Positions 7,556 to 16,545 of a stretch of 64,000 nucleotides of DNA are shown here, in pieces (position 1 is the first letter of the stretch; each line of letters opens with the position of its first letter). This DNA comes from Rhizobium rosettiformans W3 (GTDB lineage Bacteria; Pseudomonadota; Alphaproteobacteria; Rhizobiales; Rhizobiaceae). Position numbers and translations under genes: made by a program. The notes below the pieces were generated by a model that saw nothing but the letters and a program-made list of their open reading frames with translations, was not told the DNA's origin and did not search any database. The stretch covers positions 62,001 to 126,000 of the forward strand of contig NZ_STGU01000007.1 in NCBI RefSeq assembly GCF_004912135.1. Reading direction: 5' to 3'.

Positions 7556-10141
7556 TTGATCCGCTTCCGCCCGTTTGCCCTCGTCGTTGCGCTCAGCCTG
7601 CTTTCTGCAGGCCCGTCGCTTTTCATCGGTCCGCACGAAGGCTTTGCGCAGGAAAGCGAGACGGTAACACCGGCTCCGGCAGCGCCCGCAGCCCCGGAGG
7701 CCGCCGCTCCCGCCCAGCCTGCGCCGGCAACCGCCGCACCCCAGCCCGCAGCAGCGCCCGCCCGGGATGAGACCATCGTCGCCGTAGAGCGCCGGATCGA
7801 GGAGGCGCGCGCGCGTCTTGCTGCCCTTCGTGATCAGGTCGAGAAGAACCTTCAGGACGACGGGCTTCTCGCCGATCTGAAGGTCAAGTCCGACGCCATG
7901 GTACGGGAGGCGCTTGCGACCACCGTCGATCTGCGTCCGCGGATCGACGATATCCAGGCCCGCCTGACCGAACTTGGCGAGCCGCCCGCGGAAGGGCAGC
8001 CACCGGAGAGCGCGAGCGTGGCGGAAGAACGTGCGCGGCTTAATGCGGCAAGGGCCGAGGTCAACGCGCTGATGGGGCAGGCCGAGGATCTCTCCATCGA
8101 CGCCAAGGCGCTTTCCGATCGCATATCCGATACGCGGCGCGCGCTCTTCACGAGCCGCCTGTTCGAGCATACCGAAATCAATCGCAGCGTTCTGGACGAG
8201 GCCTTGCAGTCCTTTGCAGCGGATGCAGACCGGGTGCAGCGGAGCATCATGAGCTGGCTGACCTTCGTCTTCAAGTTCAAGGCGCTGCCGCTCGCGATCG
8301 CCGTCGTGCTGTCCATGGTGCTCGCTTCACTGATCCTGTTTGCGGAATACCGGCTCTTCGGGCGCATCAACCGCCGCGATCCGACGATCGAAAATCCATC
8401 CTATCTCAGCCGGTTTTCCGTTGCCTTCTTCTCCACGATCCTGCCGTCGCTGGCGCTCAGCTTCTTCCTTGCGTCGACCTATTTCCTGCTCGACACCTTC
8501 AATGTGCTGAGACCCGACATCGCGCCGATCGTCGCGTCGCTCTTCGGGCTGATCGGTCTTGTCTTCTTTGTTACCGCCATCTCCCGTGCCGTGATGGCGC
8601 CAGCCGCACCGAACTGGCGGCTGGTCCGGCTGTCGAACAAGGGCGCCCGTGACATCAGCATCGCCATCTTCCTGATGGCGCTGATCAATGGGCTGGACTA
8701 CGTCTTGTCCGTCGTTAGCGAGACCTACAGTTCGCCGGTCGTGCTGACCGTCATAAAGAGTTTCGCGTCCTCGGTGATCGTCGGACTGCTGCTCTTCCTC
8801 GTCTCCTTCCTGCGGCCGGTGTTGGCGGAGAATGGCAACCCCGCCCAGCGGGGACGGCCTTGGCCGCGGGCAATCGCGATCACGCTGAGGGTCGTCGGTG
8901 CGGTCCTGATCCTTGCTGCCGCCATCGGCTATGTTGGGCTTGCTCGATTCCTCGCGACGCAGATCGTGCTCACGGGCGCGGTCTTTGCGACCATGTATAT
9001 CGGCATCCTCTCCGGCAAGGCGATCTCGGCGCCCAATCAGTTTGGCGAGACCCGTGTGGGTCGCTTCATCGGTCGGCGCTTCCGCTTGTCCGCCGTGGGA
9101 CTGGACCAGAGCGGGATCGCGGCCGGGCTGTTCATCTACATCTTTGCGCTCGCGACAGGCCTTCCGCTGATCCTGATGTCCTGGGGCTTCCAGCCGCGCG
9201 ATCTGCAGCTCTGGCTGTTCAACCTCTTCACCGAGATCAATATCGGCACGATCCGGATCTCCATCTTCGGCATCCTCGGCGGCATCCTGCTGTTTGCCGG
9301 GGGTCTTGTGGTCACGCGCTGGTTCCAGAAGTGGCTTGACGGCAATGTCATGGCCCGCAGCCATGTCGATGGCGGTGTGCGCAACTCGATCAAGACCGGC
9401 GTGGGTTATCTCGGGACCGGGATTGCCGGCATCATCGGCATCTCCGCTGCCGGTATCGATCTCTCCAGCCTGGCGCTGGTCGCCGGTGCGCTCTCCCTCG
9501 GCATCGGCTTTGGCCTCCAGAACATCGTGTCCAACTTCGTCTCGGGCCTCATCCTTCTCGTTGAGCGGCCGTTCAAGGTGGGCGATCATGTCATCACCGG
9601 CGTCAACGAAGGCATCGTGAAGCGCATCTCTGTGCGCGCGACGGAGATCGAGACCTTCCGCCGCCAATCGATCATCGTGCCGAATTCGGAGCTGATCAAC
9701 TCGCCGCTGGGCAACTGGACGCATCGCAATCGCATGCAGCGCTCGGAAGTGCCGGTCAGCGTCGCCTACGACACCGATCCGCAGGAGGTGATGGACGTCC
9801 TGCTGGAGGTCGTGAACGAACGGACCGACATCATGCGCAATCCGGAACCGCATGTGGAGTTTCTGCGGTTCGGCGCGTCATCGCTCGACTTCGAACTGCG
9901 TTTCCATCTCGCCGACATCGGCGATGGATTGAAGGTCAGAAACGAGGTGCGGATGGAGATCCTTAGCCGCTTCCGGGCGCGCGGGATTGTCATGCCGTAT
10001 CCGCATCAGGACGTCATGCTGCATGTCCAGGATCACGATCGACAGGCGCTTGTTCGGCGCCGGGCTCGTGAGGCGCAGAAGCGATCGGATCCGAGCGAGG
10101 AATTGTCACCGGACACGGATGATGACAAACTCTTGCCATGA
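7556..10141 (+). CDS. Large MscS-family mechanosensitive channel (DUF3772-type N-terminus)
   Basis: An 861-residue multi-domain MscS-like protein. A signal peptide (to about residue 31, FAQ/ES) is followed by a Pro-Ala linker (about 36-70), a long alpha-helical periplasmic region resembling DUF3772 (about 75-240), many transmembrane helices (about 245-620) and the conserved MscS core near 640-740. The core includes ALSLGIGFGLQNIVSNFVSG, LLVERPFKVGDHV and VPNSELINSPLGNW. The C-terminus is charged and cytoplasmic. It likely opens on hypo-osmotic stress. No ATG lies in a suitable place and the TTG at 7556 gives the signal peptide directly, but its Shine-Dalgarno is weak. Confidence 0.9.
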   Translation: MIRFRPFALVVALSLLSAGPSLFIGPHEGFAQESETVTPAPAAPAAPEAAAPAQPAPATAAPQPAAAPARDETIVAVERRIEEARARLAALRDQVEKNLQDDGLLADLKVKSDAMVREALATTVDLRPRIDDIQARLTELGEPPAEGQPPESASVAEERARLNAARAEVNALMGQAEDLSIDAKALSDRISDTRRALFTSRLFEHTEINRSVLDEALQSFAADADRVQRSIMSWLTFVFKFKALPLAIAVVLSMVLASLILFAEYRLFGRINRRDPTIENPSYLSRFSVAFFSTILPSLALSFFLASTYFLLDTFNVLRPDIAPIVASLFGLIGLVFFVTAISRAVMAPAAPNWRLVRLSNKGARDISIAIFLMALINGLDYVLSVVSETYSSPVVLTVIKSFASSVIVGLLLFLVSFLRPVLAENGNPAQRGRPWPRAIAITLRVVGAVLILAAAIGYVGLARFLATQIVLTGAVFATMYIGILSGKAISAPNQFGETRVGRFIGRRFRLSAVGLDQSGIAAGLFIYIFALATGLPLILMSWGFQPRDLQLWLFNLFTEINIGTIRISIFGILGGILLFAGGLVVTRWFQKWLDGNVMARSHVDGGVRNSIKTGVGYLGTGIAGIIGISAAGIDLSSLALVAGALSLGIGFGLQNIVSNFVSGLILLVERPFKVGDHVITGVNEGIVKRISVRATEIETFRRQSIIVPNSELINSPLGNWTHRNRMQRSEVPVSVAYDTDPQEVMDVLLEVVNERTDIMRNPEPHVEFLRFGASSLDFELRFHLADIGDGLKVRNEVRMEILSRFRARGIVMPYPHQDVMLHVQDHDRQALVRRRAREAQKRSDPSEELSPDTDDDKLLP

Positions 10142-10225
10142 ACGCTGCATTCAGCCGCCATTCAGGCGCAATGCGGCACAAGAAGGGCAGGAGCGATCGG
10201 GATCGACCGACCGCGGTTGAGAGGA

Positions 10226-10242
10226 CGAAGCCTCAGGCTTCG
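10226..10242. repeat. 17-bp palindrome before the small exported protein gene
   Basis: CGAAGCCT-C-AGGCTTCG is an odd-length perfect palindrome ending 8 nt before the ATG at 10251. As DNA it could be an operator. As RNA it would be too tight to close fully but could still mask the ribosome-binding region. Confidence 0.35.
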
Positions 10243-10250
10243 CTGTCGGC

Positions 10251-10523
10251 ATGAAGCAGTTCTATGCAAAACTGGTTGCGATGCTCGCGGGCGCGCTGGC
10301 CGCCGGCCCCGCATTTGCGGCCTCCGTCGTCAATATCGGCTCGTCTTCGGTGGTGATCGTCGTGGTCGAAGACGGCAACAAGGTCGAGATCTCGCTCGAT
10401 GCCGGCGGGTCGGACGTGATCTGCTCGTCGGGCTGCTTTCTGACGCTGCCGAACGGCGATCGTATCGGCCTGGCTGGTGGTGAGACCGTGGAAATCAAGG
10501 ATGGCGTGGCGACCATCAAATAG
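10251..10523 (+). CDS. Small exported hypothetical protein
   Basis: A 90-residue protein with a clear Sec signal peptide (MKQFYAKLVAMLAGALAAG, cleavage near AFAA at about residue 24). The short mature part is rich in Val, Gly and Asp, with one close cysteine pair (CSSGC). The alternating hydrophobic pattern suggests an all-beta periplasmic protein. The CSSGC pair could form a disulfide. I do not recognise the family. It lies between the MscS gene and the REC-REC gene on the same strand. Confidence 0.65.
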   Translation: MKQFYAKLVAMLAGALAAGPAFAASVVNIGSSSVVIVVVEDGNKVEISLDAGGSDVICSSGCFLTLPNGDRIGLAGGETVEIKDGVATIK

Positions 10524-10677
10524 TGCCGGTCTTGCAGGTGCAGACCGTTGTAACTCGATATTCTGAAATGCTTAACTATGAACCGTCCTTGCTGCCGCCG
10601 AGAGGCCGCAGTTAACGGTTCCGCAAATGGCTTCAGATAGTTGTGGTGTCCATAAACAAGACACACAAAGGCTAGCC

Positions 10678-11502
10678 ATGGCAGTTCTCGGCGTTTCTGG
10701 AATGCAGTATTCGGGAGAGACCTTTCCCGATATCCGGATCATCCTCGGTGAAGACTCCAACGTCTTCACGCAGATGATCAGGCAGCGCCTGAAGGAGCTG
10801 ATGGGCGTCGACGTCGAGATTTGCCGGACCTTCGAGGATCTGCAGATGGCGAACGAGCTTTCGCAGGAGCCGGTGGTGCTGGCTATCTCGAACATCAACC
10901 TGCCGGGCGCCGAAAGCGGCGAAGCGCTCGAATATCTGATCGATTGCAACATTCCGACGATCGTCTTCACCGGGACCTTCCAGGACGAGATGCGCGAGAA
11001 GCTGCTCGCCAAGGACATCGTCGACTACATCCTCAAGGACAATGTCTTTGCCGTCGAGATGCTGGCCGAATCGGTCTACCGCTTCCTCACCAACCATCGT
11101 CATCACGTTCTGATCGTCGATGACAGCCCCACCGCCCGTGCGCTGCTGTCGAGCCGCCTGCGCCGTTACAACTTCCGGGTCAGCCTCGCCGAAAGCGGCG
11201 CCAAGGCCATCGAGATCCTGAAGGCCAATCCGGACATCGGCCTCGTGGTCACCGACTACAACATGCCCGACATCGACGGCTTCGAGCTTACGCGACGCAT
11301 CCGCTCGGTCCGCGGATCCCACGAGCTGCGAATCATCGGGGTCTCGTCATCCACGAATCGCCTCCTTTCCGCGCGCTTCCTGAAGGTCGGCGGCAACGAT
11401 TTCATGCTGCGTCCCTTCATCGACGAAGAGTTTTATTGCCGCGTCAACCAGAACCTGGACACGCTGGTACAAATCAAAGCTGCGCAAGCCCGCAAAAAAT
11501 AG
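10678..11502 (+). CDS. Two-receiver response regulator with degenerate first receiver
   Basis: A 274-residue protein made only of two CheY-like receiver domains (about 19-135 and 141-260), with no output domain. In the second, Asp193 in VVTDYNMPD is the expected phospho-acceptor. In the first, the aligned site is Asn72 (AISNINLPG), so that receiver should not be phosphorylated. In the second receiver the usual KP lysine is replaced by Arg (LRPF). The next gene encodes the same two-receiver arrangement fused to GGDEF, and the close sequence match implies duplication. The ATG at 10678 has AAAGG upstream, while an in-frame ATG at 10627 would add 17 residues. Probably an adaptor or phosphate sink in the same pathway. 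Confidence 0.88.
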   Translation: MAVLGVSGMQYSGETFPDIRIILGEDSNVFTQMIRQRLKELMGVDVEICRTFEDLQMANELSQEPVVLAISNINLPGAESGEALEYLIDCNIPTIVFTGTFQDEMREKLLAKDIVDYILKDNVFAVEMLAESVYRFLTNHRHHVLIVDDSPTARALLSSRLRRYNFRVSLAESGAKAIEILKANPDIGLVVTDYNMPDIDGFELTRRIRSVRGSHELRIIGVSSSTNRLLSARFLKVGGNDFMLRPFIDEEFYCRVNQNLDTLVQIKAAQARKK

Positions 11503-11545
11503 GTGCGACTTATAACCAAGGTCGCTAATGTCCTGCCATTGGGAG

Positions 11546-11590
11546 GAGGTCGCTTTTCAAGCGACCTCACGAGGTGGTGGGTATTTTATG
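11546..11590 (+). promoter_or_regulatory. Hairpin competing with the ribosome-binding site of the diguanylate cyclase gene
   Basis: GAGGTCGC (11546-11553) pairs perfectly with GCGACCTC (11561-11568) around a 7-nt loop. Three bases later GAGGTGG (11571-11577) forms the apparent Shine-Dalgarno for ATG 11588. The ACCTC segment can pair either with the upstream GAGGT or partly with the downstream one, so two exclusive folds are possible. This could tune translation or act as an attenuator between the two genes. Confidence 0.45.
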
Positions 11591-12910
11591 TATTTTTCAG
11601 AGCAGATGTATGCGCGCCAGGGGGCGCTGAGTGCAAAACGTGCCGAACAGGGCCGCATTCTCATCATCGAGGACTCCCGGTCGGTTTCCTCCCTCATGCG
11701 GCATCGGCTCGAGAAGGATTTCTTCTGCCAGGTCACGCAATGCGCGTCCGCCGATGTCTTCCGGGACATCATCCGCCGAGGTGACCCCTTCGATGTGGCC
11801 GTTGTCGATCTCAACCTTCCCGGCGCGTCCGATGGCGAGGTGCTCGATGCCGTCATCGCCGAGGGCATTCCGGCTGTCGTCTTCACGGCCGATTTCAATC
11901 GCGATCTGCGGGACCGGCTGCTCCAGAAGGGTGTTGCCGATTACCATGTGAAAAACAATGAGAATGCCATCGATATGGTGGTGTCCTCCGTCTTGCGGCT
12001 CCTCGGCAATCGGGATGTCGGCGTGCTCGTGGTCGACGATGTGCCGTCGGCCCGGTCGATGCTGGCCGATCTGCTGCGGGTCCAGAAATTCCAGGTCTAC
12101 GAAGCGGCAACCGGCTACCAGGCTCTGGATATCCTGGCGCGTCAGCCGCATATCGAGCTCGTCATCACCGACTACCACATGCCCGATATGGACGGTTACG
12201 AACTCACGCGGCGGATCCGTCGCGAGCACAACAGCGATCGCCTTCGCATCATCGGCATCTCCTCTTCGGCCGACCGGCTGCTGTCGGCGAGCTTCCTCAA
12301 GGGTGGTGCGAATGATTTCGTCTACCGACCTTACGTCGTCGAAGAGCTGCAATGCCGGATCCAGCACAATATCGAGACGCTGGCGCAGCTCAGACAGCTG
12401 CGTGTCGCGGCCTTCAGCGACTATCTGACGGGGCTTCCCAACCGCCGCTACTTCTTCGATGAGGGGCCGGCGCAGGTGGCCGGACGGCTCGAGCGGCGCG
12501 AGGCCTGCTGCATCGCCATGCTCGACATCGACCACTTCAAGAAGCTGAACGATACCTATGGTCACGAGATCGGTGACCGTGTTCTGCAGGCCGTGGGCGC
12601 CAAGCTCGCACGCCGGCTTGAGGGGAGTGGCCATCTTCTGGCGCGCCTGGGTGGCGAGGAATTCAGCGTCTTGATGCTGGGGCTCGATGTGGAGGCGGGT
12701 GCTGCGCTCTGCGAGACCCTGCGCGCCGACATAGAGAGCCTTCGGGTCGCGCTCGATGACCAGGACCTCAATGTCACCATCTCGATCGGTCTCGCAGAGA
12801 TCGCGGGCCGTGAGAGCTTCAGCAACTATCTCGCTGCGGCAGACCAGTTGCTCTATCTCGCGAAAAGCTATGGGCGTAACCGCGTCTATTCCGAAACCAT
12901 GCTTTCCTGA
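11588..12910 (+). CDS. PleD-like diguanylate cyclase (REC-REC-GGDEF)
   Basis: A 440-residue protein with receiver 1 (about 20-140, Asp74 in VVDLNLPG), receiver 2 (about 143-260, Asp195 in VITDYHMPD) and a GGDEF domain (about 275-440) with intact GGEEF at 355-359 and DIDHFKKLND. It should make c-di-GMP from two GTP when phosphorylated and dimerised, as PleD does. The RxxD inhibitory site five residues before GGEEF is absent (Gly and His stand there), so product inhibition through the canonical I-site is not expected. The upstream neighbour is its output-less relative. The start ATG 11588 has GAGGTGG upstream. A longer in-frame form from 11528 is possible. Confidence 0.92.
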   Translation: MYFSEQMYARQGALSAKRAEQGRILIIEDSRSVSSLMRHRLEKDFFCQVTQCASADVFRDIIRRGDPFDVAVVDLNLPGASDGEVLDAVIAEGIPAVVFTADFNRDLRDRLLQKGVADYHVKNNENAIDMVVSSVLRLLGNRDVGVLVVDDVPSARSMLADLLRVQKFQVYEAATGYQALDILARQPHIELVITDYHMPDMDGYELTRRIRREHNSDRLRIIGISSSADRLLSASFLKGGANDFVYRPYVVEELQCRIQHNIETLAQLRQLRVAAFSDYLTGLPNRRYFFDEGPAQVAGRLERREACCIAMLDIDHFKKLNDTYGHEIGDRVLQAVGAKLARRLEGSGHLLARLGGEEFSVLMLGLDVEAGAALCETLRADIESLRVALDDQDLNVTISIGLAEIAGRESFSNYLAAADQLLYLAKSYGRNRVYSETMLS

Positions 12911-12988
12911 TTTGGTGGCCGTTCGGCTCTGGTCTCGCCGCGGGTGGGTGCCTATATGTGTCCGACCTTCCGCAGCCCGGAGTGTCCC

Positions 12989-13915
12989 ATGGCTCCCATT
13001 ATTTCCATCAAATCTTTGTCCAAAACCTATTCCAACGGGTTCAAGGCGCTCGATAATGTCAGTTTCGATATCGAAGAGGGTGAAATTCTTGCGCTTCTCG
13101 GTCCGAACGGCGCCGGCAAGACCACGCTGATCTCGATCATCTGCGGGATGACCAATCCCAGCGGAGGTCAGGTGACCGTGTCTGGCCACGATGTCGTCAA
13201 GGATTTCCGCAAGACGCGCGCCGAAATCGGCCTTGTGCCGCAGGAACTGACCACCGACATGTTCGAGACGGTGTTCAACACCGTCAGCTTTTCCCGCGGT
13301 CTGCACGGCAAGTCTCCGGATCCCGCCTATATCGAGCAGGTCCTGAAAGACCTCAGCCTCTACGACAAGCGCAACAATGCGCTGCGCGAGCTGTCCGGCG
13401 GCATGAAGCGGCGGGTGCTGATCGCCAAGGCGCTGTCGCACCAGCCGCGCATCCTGTTTCTCGACGAGCCGACGGCGGGCGTCGATGTCGCGTTGCGCAA
13501 GGACATGTGGCAGCTGGTCGAGCGCCTGCGCCAGACCGGTGTCACGATCATCCTGACCACCCACTATATCGAGGAAGCGCAGGGAATTGCCGACCGGGTA
13601 GGGGTCATCAACCGGGGGAAGCTGCTGCTTGTCGAGGAAAAGAACACGCTGATGCGCAAGCTCGGGCGCAAGCAGCTGTCGGTCGTGCTCACCGAGCCGA
13701 TCGAGGTGATCCCGGCCAGCCTTGCCGGCTACTCGCTGGCGCTCGGTGAAGACGGACGTGAACTTGTCTATGAATACGAACTCGGAAGCGAGGACGGGGA
13801 AATCGCGCGGCTCCTGCTGGCCATCGATACCGCCGGTCTGAAAGTCGGCGATGTCTCCACACGCCAGACGTCTCTAGAAGACATCTTCGTCTCGCTGATC
13901 GGAGAGGCCGCATGA
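12989..13915 (+). CDS. ABC exporter ATP-binding protein (YadG-like)
   Basis: A 308-residue ABC-2 type ATPase. Walker [10 protein letters not shown] at 38-46, signature LSGGM at 135-139, and Walker [11 protein letters not shown] followed by the H-loop TTHY are all intact. The extra C-terminal ~80 residues are normal for the YadG/CcmA group. It overlaps the permease gene by 4 nt, forming a two-gene exporter. GGAG lies 7 nt before ATG 12989. The cargo is unknown. E. coli YadGH is the nearest named pair I recognise. Confidence 0.88.
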   Translation: MAPIISIKSLSKTYSNGFKALDNVSFDIEEGEILALLGPNGAGKTTLISIICGMTNPSGGQVTVSGHDVVKDFRKTRAEIGLVPQELTTDMFETVFNTVSFSRGLHGKSPDPAYIEQVLKDLSLYDKRNNALRELSGGMKRRVLIAKALSHQPRILFLDEPTAGVDVALRKDMWQLVERLRQTGVTIILTTHYIEEAQGIADRVGVINRGKLLLVEEKNTLMRKLGRKQLSVVLTEPIEVIPASLAGYSLALGEDGRELVYEYELGSEDGEIARLLLAIDTAGLKVGDVSTRQTSLEDIFVSLIGEAA

Positions 13916-14673
13916 ATATCGAAGCCATCAAGTCCATTTACGTCTACGAGATGGCGCGCACGCGCCGCACGCTGCTGCAGAGCGTCATCTCTCCGGTTCT
14001 GTCCACCGCGCTCTACTTCATCGTCTTCGGCGCTGCCGTCGGTTCGCGGATGGAGGGCATTGGCGGCATTTCCTATGGCGGGTTCATCACGCCCGGGCTC
14101 ATCATGCTGGCGTTGATCACCCAATGCGTGTCGAACGGTTCGGCGGGCATCTATTTTCCGAAATTTACCGGGACGATCTACGAGATCCTGTCGGCGCCCG
14201 TCGCGATGACAGAAATCCTGATCGGCTATGTCGGGGCCGCCGCCACCAAGGGGATGATGATCGGGCTGATCATCCTGATCACGGCGATGTTCTTCGTCGA
14301 TCTGAGCATTGCGCATCCGCTGCTGATGCTGCTCTTCATGGTGCTGACGTCGATCACCTTCAGCCTTGCGGGCTTCATCATCGGCATTCTCGCCAAGAAT
14401 TTCGAGCAGTTAAGCCTGGTGCCGTCACTCGTCGTCCCGCCGCTCACCTTCCTGGGCGGGACATTCTACTCGATCGACATGTTGCCGCCCTTCTGGCAGG
14501 CGGTCAGCCACCTGAATCCGGTTCTTTATCTGGTGAGCGGTTTCCGCTGGAGCTTCTTCGAGGTGTCGGATGTGCATCCCCTGATCAGCCTCGGCATGAT
14601 CGGCGTCTTCCTGGCTGCCTGCCTTGGCTTCCTCGCCTGGATCTTCCACACGGGCTACAAGCTGCGTCCCTGA
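13912..14673 (+). CDS. ABC-2 type permease (YadH-like)
   Basis: A 253-residue membrane protein with six hydrophobic segments and the ABC-2 family signature near the C-terminal third ([20 protein letters not shown], then [13 protein letters not shown]). It forms the transmembrane part of an exporter with the ATPase encoded immediately upstream, which it overlaps by 4 nt. The substrate cannot be deduced. The gene ends 8 nt before the convergent aspartic protease gene. Confidence 0.88.
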   Translation: MNIEAIKSIYVYEMARTRRTLLQSVISPVLSTALYFIVFGAAVGSRMEGIGGISYGGFITPGLIMLALITQCVSNGSAGIYFPKFTGTIYEILSAPVAMTEILIGYVGAAATKGMMIGLIILITAMFFVDLSIAHPLLMLLFMVLTSITFSLAGFIIGILAKNFEQLSLVPSLVVPPLTFLGGTFYSIDMLPPFWQAVSHLNPVLYLVSGFRWSFFEVSDVHPLISLGMIGVFLAACLGFLAWIFHTGYKLRP

Positions 14674-14681
14674 GAAGCGCG

Positions 14682-15383
14682 TCAGTCGCGCAGCCGCAGC
14701 TCGTCGGTCTGCATCTGCATGGAACTCAGTGTCGAGAGAAAACTCATGCCGAGAAGGCTCTGGTCGAGCAGGCCTTCTTCGAGCACGACGGCGTCGACAT
14801 CGGTGCGCACGATCGGGCCCAGCCGGATCTCGGGCAGTCGCAAGGGTGCTGCGGAAGCCCGGCCATTGGCCGTGAGGACCGTGCGCGTGAAGCTGAGCTC
14901 GCCCGGATCGATGCCCATGCGCATGGCGTCTTCATAGCGCAGGGCAACCGAGCTTGCGCCGGTGTCGATCAGGACCGGCACGGAGGTGGCGCCGACATCG
15001 ACTGTCGTCTCGAAGTGCCCGCCAAGGGTCTTGTGCAGGATGACTTCGGCGCGACCGTCTGCAGTGGTGACCGTGACGGCGCGCCCTGGCATGAGGCCGG
15101 CAAGCACGCGTTCACCGATGCTACGGAAGTCGCCGCGATAGAGGTAGCCGGTGACGAGCACGAGCGCGATCAGAACCCAGATTGCCATCTGGCGCAGGCT
15201 CTGGCCGAGCGAGCGGCGGCCGACAAGGATGCCGGCTGAAATCATCAGCAGGATCGGCAGTGCGACGACCAGGCGCCCGAAGGCTTCGTTGTCGATGCCA
15301 AAGCTCTGACCGCTATCGTGATTGACGACGAGGACGACGAGACCGATCAGCAGGATGGCGATGCCGAGGATGAACCGCATCAA
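14682..15383 (-). CDS. Membrane-anchored retropepsin-like aspartic protease (clan AA, TIGR02281 type)
   Basis: A 233-residue protein with three N-terminal hydrophobic segments (about 3-20, 36-54 and 64-82) followed by a single aspartic protease lobe. The catalytic motif LIDTGASSVAL appears near residue 140, with the companion strand LLGMSFLSTLSS near 215. A single lobe implies a homodimer at the periplasmic face of the inner membrane. It overlaps the DUF1289 gene by 4 nt, and cobS lies just upstream on the same strand. Targets of this family are poorly known. Confidence 0.88.
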   Translation of the reverse strand: MMRFILGIAILLIGLVVLVVNHDSGQSFGIDNEAFGRLVVALPILLMISAGILVGRRSLGQSLRQMAIWVLIALVLVTGYLYRGDFRSIGERVLAGLMPGRAVTVTTADGRAEVILHKTLGGHFETTVDVGATSVPVLIDTGASSVALRYEDAMRMGIDPGELSFTRTVLTANGRASAAPLRLPEIRLGPIVRTDVDAVVLEEGLLDQSLLGMSFLSTLSSMQMQTDELRLRD

Positions 15384-15601
15384 CTGCCCTCGCGCTCACG
15401 GATCATCCGCATGCGGCGGGTTTCGCGACGCGGCTTGCGCTCAACATTTTCGAGGCGTGCGGGGAGCTCGGCCATGATGGTGCGGCGTTCGAGGCTCGAA
15501 TAGCTCGTCCACAGCCCGATCTCTTCGCGGGTACGTCCGCAGCCGAAGCAATAGCCGGTCTTGTCATCGATCGAACAGACGAGAATGCAGGGAGATTCCA
15601 T
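15380..15601 (-). CDS. DUF1289 family protein
   Basis: A 73-residue protein with the DUF1289 Cys pattern: SPCILVC at the start, then GYCFGCGRTREEI, four cysteines that probably bind a metal ion. The C-terminus is very basic. The family has no assigned function that I know. It is placed between cobS (35 nt upstream) and the aspartic protease gene (4-nt overlap), so all three are likely one transcript. The start at MESPC is the family start. A longer upstream frame merely overlaps cobS. Confidence 0.85.
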   Translation of the reverse strand: MESPCILVCSIDDKTGYCFGCGRTREEIGLWTSYSSLERRTIMAELPARLENVERKPRRETRRMRMIREREGS

Positions 15602-15636
15602 CGCGGGCCCTTTGGTTTCGCTCCTATATCGGGTCC

Positions 15637-16422
15637 CTAAACTATCATGGCAAGAGCCAGCAGGAAGCCGATCTCGGAGAGTTGTTGGCTGGCCCCGATG
15701 GTGTCGCCCGTGTGGCCCTCGATGCGCTTGCGGCAATGGCCGGTGAAGAGGGCGACCGCGGCGAGCGCGGAAAGCGAAGCCGCAAACCAGGCATGGAACG
15801 GCAAGGCGAGGAGACCGAGAAAGGCCGTGGCAAGGCTGCCGAAAAGATAGGCCATATGTGCCGCGGCACTGTCGGGCGCACCTGCCGCAGCCGCCACGCC
15901 GCCTGCGCGAGCCGCCGGCAGAGACGACCAGTGCCAGACCATCAGGCTCCTGCTCAGTGCAGCCGTCGCAAGCCATGAGAGGCCAACTGCGATCGGTGGC
16001 AAGGTTTCGATCAGGATCGCGAGCGACACGACACGCAGGGTGACCGAGAGGATTAGCGCCAGCGCGCCATAGGTGCCGATGCGGCTGTCCTTCATGATCG
16101 CCAGCGCCTTGTCCCGGTTTGCGCCGCCGCCCAAGCCATCGGCCGTGTCGGAAAGACCATCCTCGTGCAGAGCTCCCGTCAGCATGATCTGCAGGGCAAT
16201 GACGATAAGTGCAACGAGCACGGGCTCTGTGCCGGATGCCGAGAGCAAGGAGAGGATCACCGCCGCCGGCAGAGCAATGACCAGACCGGCGAGGGGAAAC
16301 GCGGCAACGGTCCGGCTCAGGCTTCCATCATGTCCGGCGAAGAAGCGATCCGGTATCGGCAGGCGGCTCAGAAAGGAAATGGCGCGCATCGTCTCCGTGA
16401 CGAGGTTCTCGATGACCTGCAT
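15637..16422 (-). CDS. cobS: Adenosylcobinamide-GDP ribazoletransferase CobS
   Basis: A 261-residue integral membrane enzyme that joins alpha-ribazole (phosphate) to adenosylcobinamide-GDP in the last steps of B12 synthesis. The acidic Mg2+-binding signature HEDGLSDTADGLGGG is at 86-100 and KDSRIGTYGA at 111-120, both diagnostic, with about six membrane helices. It is divergent from cobT, which makes its alpha-ribazole phosphate substrate. The frame stays open far upstream through cobT, but MQVIENL is the normal N-terminus. No riboswitch lies in the 123-nt divergent region. Confidence 0.95.
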   Translation of the reverse strand: MQVIENLVTETMRAISFLSRLPIPDRFFAGHDGSLSRTVAAFPLAGLVIALPAAVILSLLSASGTEPVLVALIVIALQIMLTGALHEDGLSDTADGLGGGANRDKALAIMKDSRIGTYGALALILSVTLRVVSLAILIETLPPIAVGLSWLATAALSRSLMVWHWSSLPAARAGGVAAAAGAPDSAAAHMAYLFGSLATAFLGLLALPFHAWFAASLSALAAVALFTGHCRKRIEGHTGDTIGASQQLSEIGFLLALAMIV

Positions 16423-16545
16423 GGTTCCTTCCGTTTCGTCGTCGACGGACTGCGTCGCTTTTTTGAGTTGAGCGGCACGGGTCCGGTCAGTATGAGAGAG
16501 GCCACAAAGCCTGATTTGCTGGAAGAATACAAGGAAGCCCGATCC

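Noticed and set aside
8327..9853. A 508-codon minus-strand frame opposite the MscS gene
   Set aside because: Shadow frame rich in Asp, His and Arg. The plus strand carries the MscS core motif.
11597..13564. A 655-codon minus-strand frame opposite the PleD-like and ABC genes
   Set aside because: It spans two well-supported genes on the other strand and its residue composition (Asp/Arg/Gln-rich with no motif) is that of a shadow frame.
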